From Marvinbryantia formatexigens (GTDB lineage: Bacteria; Bacillota; Clostridia; Oscillospirales; Ruminococcaceae): 64,000 nucleotides of DNA. This document shows positions 57,318 to 64,000 of the stretch, one piece after another. The notes under the pieces were generated by a model. It searched no databases, was not told where the DNA came from, and worked only from the letters and a program-made list of their open reading frames with translations. The translations under genes and the position numbers were made by a program. Where the stretch lies: positions 92,542 through 156,541 of the forward strand of contig JAETPU010000006.1 of assembly GCA_021771035.1 (NCBI GenBank), read 5' to 3'. How positions within the stretch are numbered: position 1 is the first letter of the stretch; each line of letters opens with the position of its first letter.

Positions 57318-59668
57318 ATGAGTTCAAACCGAAAAAATCATATGCGTATCGTAAGTATCTTATTATGTTTTATCATGCTGTTCGGGGCTCTGCCGCTTAA
57401 TGTTTTTGCATCAGAGTTGTCTGAAAAGACTATTGAAGTAAGTTCAAAAAGTGGATTTGTAAACGCCTTTGAGGAAGTAGAAACCGCTGAATCAGGCAAG
57501 TTTGTAATTTCTTTACAGAATGATATTGTACTTTCCGGCAGAGGCTATGGCACCGGTTTAGATGTTCCCGCCGGAAAAAGCGTCACGCTGCTTGGAAACG
57601 GGCATACCCTTACTTATAGCAGCGACAATGAGGCGGCGCAGGCAGGAAATGTTAACACATCAAGCGACGCAGGACTTTTAATATGTACGGCGGTACAATA
57701 AGCGGCTGTGAATCCTACTTTTCAACCGGCGGCGGAGTCAGGGTATACGGCACAGGCGGAAAAGCTGTGTTCAATATGTACGGCGGAATAATTGAGGATA
57801 ATAAGGCGCTTAAAGGAATTTACAACAGCTATTCTGCGGGCGGAGGTGTCCTTGCAATGGGCTCTGACGCAGAATTTAATATGTATGACGGTACTATCCG
57901 CAATAACGAAGTATCTTACCGCGGAGGCGGCGTATGCAGCTATATGTCTAATGTGACGATCAAAGGCGGTACAATTTCCGGCAATATCAGCGGAGCCGGC
58001 GACCACGGAAATAAGGGATATGGCGGCGGTGTCTGCAACTACTATGGAACAATGGTAATTGAAGGCGGCGTTATAGAAAACAATCAAGCTATCAACGGCG
58101 GAGGTATCTGTTCCTACGGCGTAAATTCCAGCGGATATCCAGGCACTATGGAAATTTCCAACTGTGTAATCAGGAACAATACGGCGGCAGAAGCCGGAGG
58201 CATTTTTTCTGCGTACAGCAATGACGTCAAAGTTTCTGGATGTACCGTAAGCGGAAATAAGTCGGAAGACTTCGGTGGAGGAGTTTATGTATATTCAGGA
58301 CAAATGGATATGCAGGATAATAAAATAAATGGAAATACAGCAGTAGTCGGCGCAGGCTTAATGATGGAGTCCGCAGAAGTTTCAGTCGATAACGGAAATG
58401 TAATTACAGGCAATGAGGTTTCCGGAAAAAACGCTGCTGCGGGCGGTATTTATTTTGACAATGACGGACTGTCGATGTCAGGAAATGTTGTGGTACAGGG
58501 AAATAAGCTTGTCAACGGTACAGAAAAGACCGAAAACAATGTGTACTTTATGTATGATGAAACCAGCGGACAGACGGTTTATCAGACGGTAACTATTACC
58601 GGCGCATTGACAGGAAGCCAAATTGGTGTAACCGAGCAGGGGGTAATGGAGGGGAAGGCGCCTTCTCCGGCATTTACCTCAGGATACAGCTCCTTTAATC
58701 CCAGCCTTCACCCGAATCGTTTTTTTGTAAGCGATGACCCTGATTGGATAGTTCTTTACAGCGAGGATACTGCGGAAGCCAGACTTGGCAAAGCAGTTAC
58801 GGTTTCTTATGAATGGGTCGGCACTGCTCCTGAAGGTGCGGTATTGCCGGAGCCGGACACGGTAGAAAAGGGTAGAGAATATACCGCAAAGGAAAAACCT
58901 GGCGATACAGAAGCGTATGCATTTTCCGGATGGTATACCGACAGGGAGTGTACCGCACTTTATGAAGACGGAACAGTTATAAATGAAAATACAGTTTTGT
59001 ATGGAAAATGGGACTTAAAGGCAATTCCTGTTCCGCCTTCAGCTACGGCATACAGAGTGGAGCACTATAAGGAAAATACTGATGGCAGTTACACTCTTTC
59101 CGAGACAGAATTTCCGCTGTATGGAAAAGTAGGCGAAACTGTTATTGCTAATGAGAAAGAATATGAGCACTACCATGTAAACGGAGATAAGTCAACTATA
59201 TCGGGAATTGTTACAGAGCCGGTAATAGATGGCTCCGGCAAACCTGAACTCCTGGTACTGAAACTGTACTATGACATCGATACAGTTACTGTTTTCTACA
59301 ACTTAAACGGCGGAAACGGAGCAGCCGGAACTGACTATTCCGCACAGACCGTTAAGTACGGCTCCTCTGTAACTGTAAAGGAATCGCCGTCAAAAGATGG
59401 TTTTGACTTTACAGGCTGGAAGCTCAATGATGATATTTACAAACCAGGAGATACTGTTGAGGTTACTGAGGATATAACATTTACGGCTCAGTGGAATCCT
59501 GTTGGAGGCTCTTCAGGCTCATCTGAACCCGATAATCCAAGCACAGATTCAGAAACTCCGGAAACCGGAGATGAAAATGGTATCGCTACAGTTGCTCTTG
59601 CGCTGGTGATAAGCGGAGGCATCATTTTCTTGCTGGTAGATGCGAGAGAAAAACAAAGTAAAATTTGA
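57318..59668 (+). pseudogene. Sortase-type surface protein, interrupted by one frameshift
   Basis: The reading runs in one frame to the stop at 57699-57701 and in the -1 frame from about 57676 to 59668. The switch lies at a CTTTTAAT run; one extra T would restore LFNMYGG. Together about 783 residues are encoded. There is a signal peptide (about 8-34), then a glycine-rich beta-helix with NMYGGTISG-type repeats, MucBP-like and InlB-type repeats (NLNGGNG, FDFTGWK), and a C-terminal SETPETGDENG sortase motif, a hydrophobic span and a basic tail. It is probably wall-anchored and may bind host glycans. Whether the shift is real, programmed or a sequencing error cannot be settled here. Confidence 0.75.
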
Positions 59669-60154
59669 GATTGGCTTTTAGTTATAAAATAGCAGAGCCC
59701 TAATACAAAAGCGGAGCTGAAAAATCGCTCCGCTTTTGTATTTTACAGGCTTTTTTCGTAGCTTTCTTCAGTTTCAAACGAGTTGTACTGCGGTGTGCCG
59801 TTTGAGCATCGACCGTAAAACTGTTTTTCGAATTTTGCTACTAAAAGCCCGCAAAGCCGTATAAATACCTAAAAAATAAGGGTCGGCATCTTTTTGTCAG
59901 CCCTTCATGGGTTTATGCTGCAAAAAGATACCACTATAGGCGCGGGAACAAAAACAAAGCGCACCCACAAAAGTAGGTGCGCGATTCTGTCTGCGGCGAC
60001 TCGCCGCTGGGTTTGGGTTACAAAAAAGATACCCGTCTGCCAAAGTAAAAAAGAGAATTTCGGGTTCAGAATAAAGCTGTTATCATTTTTGCATTACGCT
60101 TTTTTTAAGAGTTTTATTTTGGATGTGTCATTTTTTGGGGCCCAATTCCGATCT
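59669..60154. other. Intergenic region with terminator and hairpins
   Basis: The 486 bases hold the terminator at 59702-59744 and two small hairpins, GCGCACC...GGTGCGC (59959-59983) and GCGGCG-act-CGCCGC (59992-60006). No gene is accepted. Confidence 0.5.
59702..59744 (+). terminator. Terminator after the surface-protein gene
   Basis: AATACAAAAGCGGAGC pairs with its perfect complement around a ten-base loop, followed by TTTT. Confidence 0.9.
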
Positions 60155-60973
60155 CTATTCAGTTTTTTTGCAGCCGACTGTGATCATAGTAATATACTCG
60201 TCACGGCTTTGCAGGGACATTTCGTTCAGGCCCTCCTCATAGGAATATCCAACCAGCTCCATTTGGTTTTCCTCTGCAAAAGTGCAGATGTTTTGGTAAA
60301 CCTTCTCCAACTTTTTCCACCCTCCCAGACAAAAGGCCCGCAGATATGTCCCAGCAGGCCGCACCGTGTCGTAAACTTCTGTATCCTCCCTGCCGTAGGC
60401 AAAAAAGCAGTCGTAATCGGCATAGTTTCTGGCTGCGATCTTCTCGACTGAAATTCGGCTTCCGAAATTGTCATAAAGGCCGAAGATGGATTTTAACCGC
60501 AAAGAAAAATCTCCCGCAACAGCAAAATCGCTGTCGTCATAGGCCCCGGTAATCGGGGCACTGAGCAAAATGCGCTGTTCGGGAAGTGTGACCACTTCGA
60601 TCTCCCCCTCTTTAGCTGTAAGACTCAGGGACAGTTTTTGAGATTTTTGTTCCAAAAAGGCTTTCGTGTTCAGAAGCTCCCGAATGGATTTGTCAATCAG
60701 GGCTTTTCTCTCTTCGATCAGTTCCGCGAAGGAAGCGCCCAATGTCCTTTGCTGATAACGGACGATCTCTTCAATGGATAAGCCGATCTTTCGCAGGATC
60801 AAAATCAGCTCCAGCTGTACTGTCTGAAAACAGGTGTAGTAGCGGTAGCCGTTTTCCCCTTTGATTTCGGGAGAAAACAGCCCGATCTCATCGTAATAGT
60901 GCAGCGTGCGCTTGTTGACGCCGTTGAGTTTGGCAAATTGCCCTGTGGTATATAAATATTTTTTCTTTGTCAT
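60155..60973 (-). CDS. MerR-family transcriptional regulator
   Basis: The 272-residue protein has the N-terminal MerR helix-turn-helix ([20 protein letters not shown], then DEIGLFSPE), a dimerisation coiled coil (about 80-115) and a C-terminal GyrI-like ligand-binding domain (about 130-270). This is the BltR/TipA-type layout that activates multidrug transporters. The ATG at 60973 is preferred, with AAGGGG eight bases upstream; the open frame runs 56 codons further but is not coding. It is divergent from an acetyltransferase and ABC exporter and its operator lies in their promoter. Confidence 0.92.
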   Translation of the reverse strand: MTKKKYLYTTGQFAKLNGVNKRTLHYYDEIGLFSPEIKGENGYRYYTCFQTVQLELILILRKIGLSIEEIVRYQQRTLGASFAELIEERKALIDKSIRELLNTKAFLEQKSQKLSLSLTAKEGEIEVVTLPEQRILLSAPITGAYDDSDFAVAGDFSLRLKSIFGLYDNFGSRISVEKIAARNYADYDCFFAYGREDTEVYDTVRPAGTYLRAFCLGGWKKLEKVYQNICTFAEENQMELVGYSYEEGLNEMSLQSRDEYITMITVGCKKTE

Positions 60974-60983
60974 CACAAGCCCC

Positions 60984-61014
60984 TTGACATTACAGTTACT
61001 GTATCGTTTATCAT
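60984..61014 (+). promoter_or_regulatory. MerR-type promoter with 19-bp spacer and operator
   Basis: TTGACA (60984-60989) and TATCAT (61009-61014) are 19 bases apart, too long for normal use. The perfect palindrome TACAGT-t-ACTGTA (60991-61003) lies between them. This is the hallmark of promoters that MerR proteins activate by untwisting DNA. Confidence 0.88.
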
Positions 61015-61047
61015 ACCGAATAGTGAAGAAAATTGCAAGGGCGGCGT

Positions 61048-61590
61048 ATGAAGATGGAAATTTTAAATGCAAATCAAAAACCATGGAAAGAGATAAAAGA
61101 GATTTATATGGAAGCCTTTCCCAAGCCAGAGCGAAAACCATTTTTTACGGTTCGACGTTCTGTAAATAAGGGAAAAGCACTGCTGTTGACAGCAATGGAG
61201 AATGAAATTTTGCAGGGTTTTGTGATGGCGATCCCCTACAAAAACATGGTGATGGTGGATTATCTGGCGGTTTCTTCAAAAATCCGCAGCCGCGGGACCG
61301 GCAGTCGAATCCTACAGGAGATATGCCGGTACTTTCCCGGCAAGAAAATCGTTTTGCTGATCGAGCGGCTGGACGACACCGCCGAAAAAAAAGGCCAGCG
61401 GATTGCCCGCAGACGATTTTATTTCAAAAACGGCTTCACCTCTTCGGATATTTACATTGCCGGGCGCAGCGGAGATATGGAAATTTTGAATTTTGGCGGC
61501 ACCGTATCGAAGCAGGAGTATATGGACTTGCAGCAGTACGCTTTAGGGAAGCTGATGTTCCGGCTGTCTGGCATCCGGCTTGCCGTCTGA
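61048..61590 (+). CDS. GNAT-family N-acetyltransferase
   Basis: The 180-residue protein resembles GNAT enzymes, which acetylate small molecules or proteins with acetyl-CoA. The acetyl-CoA region is [20 protein letters not shown] (about 72-91), where RSRGTGS fits the Q/RxxGxG/A motif. The ATG at 61048 has AAGGGCGG upstream. It is the first gene after the MerR promoter and is followed by ABC exporter genes, so a role in drug modification or resistance is plausible but unproven. Confidence 0.86.
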   Translation: MKMEILNANQKPWKEIKEIYMEAFPKPERKPFFTVRRSVNKGKALLLTAMENEILQGFVMAIPYKNMVMVDYLAVSSKIRSRGTGSRILQEICRYFPGKKIVLLIERLDDTAEKKGQRIARRRFYFKNGFTSSDIYIAGRSGDMEILNFGGTVSKQEYMDLQQYALGKLMFRLSGIRLAV

Positions 61591-61604
61591 GAAAGGGGTA
61601 TTTT

Positions 61605-63328
61605 ATGAGCACTATTTTTTCAAAGGTGAAATTGAAAGGGCGGCAGATCATCCTGCTGTCCGTGCTAGTTTTGTTTGCAGCTGTCGCAGAAATGATGCTG
61701 CCCTCTCTGCTCGCCCAAATGATCAACAGCGGGGTGGCCGATTCTTCCCGCGGCACGGTGTTGATCCTTGCTGCTGTTATGGCGGGAGTAACCGTACTGG
61801 CCTGTGTCGTCAATTTTTTGTCGGTGAAAATCGCGTCCCGCATTTCCACGGACTTCTCCGCAGCGCTTCGCGGGCAGGTTTTTGAAAAGGTGCAGAGCTT
61901 TTCGGCTGCGGAACTGGACAAGTTCGGTACGGCCAGCCTGGTCACGCGAAGCACATCGGATATTACCAACGTGCAAAACTTTCTTACCCTGCTTTTGCGC
62001 ATCGGCATCCTTGCGCCGATGATGGCGGTGGCGGGCTTGATTTTCTCCGCCGCCACCGGCGGACAGGTCAGTTCTGTCCTTACCGTTGCGATCCCGGTAT
62101 TATTGGTGGGGTGTGGCATTGTCATTCTGTTTCTTCCCGCTATTCTGTAAAACTTAGAAAAAAACTGGACCGTCTCAATCAGCTGTTTCTGGAATCACTG
62201 GAGGGGGTCCGGGTCATCCGCGCTTTCAATAAACAGCAGGCGGAAAGCCGCCGTTTCGGCGAGGCGAACGCCGACTATGCAGCGACCGCCATGCTGTCCG
62301 GCCGGATCACCAGCCTTTTGCTGCCGCTCATCAATGTGATTTTCGGCGTGACCACAGCGGCGGTTTTAGGGCTTGGCGCCCATTATGTTGAAACCGGCGC
62401 TATGGAGGTCGGTTCCCTGGTGGCGAACAGCCAGTATATCAGCATGGTGCTGATGTCGGTGATGATGCTGGCCCTTGTCATCATGATGTTTCCCACGGCA
62501 TATGCCTGCGCAGGGCGTATTGCAGAGGTACTGGAGACAGAAGCCACGATTCGGGACGGCTCGTTTTCCCTGTCGGAGCGCCCGCTCCGCTCCACGGTGG
62601 AATTTCGTCATGTGACCTTTGCTTACCCCGGCGCACAGGAGCCGATTTTAAAAGACATCAGCTTTGAAGCCCATCCCGGAGAGATCACCGCCATTATTGG
62701 CGGGACAGGGCGGGGCAAATCCAGTATTTTAAAGCTGATCCCCCGCCTGTACGATCCCCTGTTCGGAGAGGTTTTGATTGACGGCGTAAATGCCAAGGAA
62801 TATGCCGTGGACGACCTCCGCTCCCTGATCGGCTATGTCCCCCAGAAAAACGTTCTGTTTTCCGGCGATATTGCCTCCAACCTCAATTTTGGAAAAGAGG
62901 ACGGCGCGCAGCAGGATTGGCAGGCGGCGGCGAAAATCGCGTGCGCCGAGGAATTTATCCTAAAAAAAGAAAATGGGTATCATGACAGAGTTGCCCAAGG
63001 AGGAACAAACCTTTCCGGCGGACAGCGCCAGCGGATGGCGATTGCAAGAGCGATTATGAAACAGCCCGAAATCTATGTGTTTGACGACAGCTTTTCCGCT
63101 TTGGATATGAAAACCGACCAAACACTCCGCAAAAACCTGAAAGCAGCCATGGGAGACGCCACCATTATTCTGGTGGCGCAGCGGGTGAGCACGATTTTGG
63201 ACGCCGACCGCATTCTGGTCGTTGACGATGGAATGATTGTCGGCCAGGGAACGCATCAGGAGCTTTTGAAAAGCTGCCCCCTCTACCGCGAAATTGCCGA
63301 GATCCAGTTGGGAAAGGAGTGTGTCTGA
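61605..63328 (+). pseudogene. ABC multidrug exporter half, interrupted by one frameshift
   Basis: The membrane part runs from the ATG at 61605 (MSTIFSKVKLKGRQIILLS) to a stop at 62148-62150. The rest, with VKLRKKLDRLNQLFLESLEG, continues in the -1 frame from about 62125 to 63328. The ATPase domain is complete: Walker A GGTGRGKSS, signature LSGGQRQRMAIARA, Walker B IYVFDDSFSALD. Asp replaces the catalytic Glu after Walker B, as in the degenerate half of heterodimeric exporters such as BmrC and TM287. A single lost base near 62130 explains the break. The partner follows one base after the stop. Confidence 0.82.
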
Positions 63329-63329
63329 C

Positions 63330-64000
63330 ATGAAAACCCATACCTTCAAACGGCTGCTAGGGTATCTGAAAGGCCATAGGCTGCGGTTGTTTTTCGTCCT
63401 GCTGTTCGCTTCTGTCAGCACCATTTTCACCGTGATGGCCCCGTTTGTGATCGGCAAGGTCACAACGACCCTGTTTGACAGCATCCGGGCCGGCGTGTTT
63501 TATTGGGAAACCATTCTCTGGCTGCTGGCAGCGTTGGTGGGCCTCTATCTGATTTCCCAGTTCTTTTCGTTTTTGCAGGGATTTCACATGGCGAAGGTCA
63601 CTGCCAATGTCATGCGCGAAATCCGAAGCGACATTGACGGGAAAATGCACCGGTTGAAACTGAACTACTACGACACCCATACCCATGGCGACATTCTCAG
63701 CGTAATCACCAACGATGTGGATACCATCAATAATACCGTCAGTCAGAACCTGACCTCCATCGTTACGCAGGTCATCACTGCAATCGGCATCCTTTTGATG
63801 ATGCTGGCGATCAGCCCGAAACTGACCATCATTCCCATCATCATGGTGCCGCTGTCGCTGCTCAGCGCGGCGGGTGTGATGAAATCCAGCGGCAGGCATT
63901 ATGAAAAACAGCAGCAGCTGCTGGGTCAGCTCAACGGATACATTGAAGAAATGTACAACGGCCAGCAGGTCATTCAGTCTTTCAGCTATCAGGACCGGGC
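63330..64000 (+). CDS. ABC multidrug exporter, second half, cut by window edge
   Basis: The 223 visible residues (MKTHTFKRLLGYLKGHRLRL to SFSYQDRA) form the N-terminal membrane domain of an ABC-B type exporter. Four hydrophobic segments and the intracellular coupling loop KLNYYDTHTHGDILSVITND are present. The ATP-binding part lies beyond base 64000. GGAAAGGAG precedes the ATG at 63330, one base after the first half's stop. As the likely catalytically complete partner it should carry the Walker B glutamate, which cannot be seen here. Confidence 0.9.
   Translation, partial: MKTHTFKRLLGYLKGHRLRLFFVLLFASVSTIFTVMAPFVIGKVTTTLFDSIRAGVFYWETILWLLAALVGLYLISQFFSFLQGFHMAKVTANVMREIRSDIDGKMHRLKLNYYDTHTHGDILSVITNDVDTINNTVSQNLTSIVTQVITAIGILLMMLAISPKLTIIPIIMVPLSLLSAAGVMKSSGRHYEKQQQLLGQLNGYIEEMYNGQQVIQSFSYQDR

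Noticed and set aside
59894..60451. Plus-strand frame overlapping the MerR gene
   Set aside because: It covers hairpin-rich intergenic DNA and the antisense of merR; no start signal.

Overview
The window reads as chromosomal DNA of a fairly GC-rich Gram-positive anaerobe of the class Clostridia, most like the gut Oscillospiraceae/Ruminococcaceae. The reasons are the S10 ribosomal operon order, an hrcA-grpE-dnaK-dnaJ operon with a CIRCE operator, a YabE-like G5/3D wall protein, LytTR and YesN-type AraC regulators, LplB/LplC-type sugar permeases, and frequent GTG/TTG starts behind strong AGGAGG ribosome binding sites. The genus assignment is inference; no 16S gene is present.

Layout. 1-5850 (minus): the S10 operon from rpsJ to a truncated rplN, with a promoter and an attenuator-like hairpin in a 300-base leader. 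6076-6914 (plus): a small membrane protein coupled to a Nudix hydrolase. 7335-15931 (minus): G5/3D wall protein, then gpmI, tpiA, a metallophosphoesterase, pgk and an EEP-family hydrolase, so a lower-glycolysis cluster. 15932-16903: repeats only, a palindromic MITE-like element between two diverged copies of another repeat. 16904-21521: a 585-residue unknown protein with a coupled Cys4 mini-protein, a divergent AraC regulator, and a LytTR/DUF3021 pair. 22029-27137 (minus): the heat-shock operon. 27448-31112 (plus): a DUF5107/TPR protein and an MFS transporter, with a 20-bp palindrome over the first promoter. 31474-40370 (minus): a decayed IS3 transposase, a 50-residue membrane protein with its own promoter, a YesN-like sensor-regulator, and a CUT1 sugar importer (lipoprotein and two permeases, no ATPase).

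40984-45274 (minus): uridine phosphorylase, cytidine deaminase and an overlapping two-component system. 45546-48682 (plus): tRNA-Arg(ACG), a self-regulated marR-MATE unit and a manganese catalase. 48759-49775: a phosphoribosyltransferase-like gene preceded by three 96-bp tandem repeats, each carrying an extended -10 box. 50042-56589: a MtaA/UroD-like methyltransferase, unknown membrane and sigma-like genes, a frameshifted GGDEF remnant, and an intact GGDEF-EAL protein.

57127-64000 looks acquired. It is more AT-rich and holds a sortase-type surface protein with a single-base frameshift, then a MerR regulator facing a GNAT acetyltransferase and a heterodimeric ABC exporter. The first ABC half also carries a single-base frameshift and the second runs off the window. 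The MerR-controlled promoter has the hallmark 19-bp spacer with the operator palindrome between -35 and -10.

The least explained items are the 96-bp promoter-bearing repeat array, the 50-residue membrane protein, the 585-residue/Cys4 pair, and the sigma-like/unknown pair at 51742-52715.
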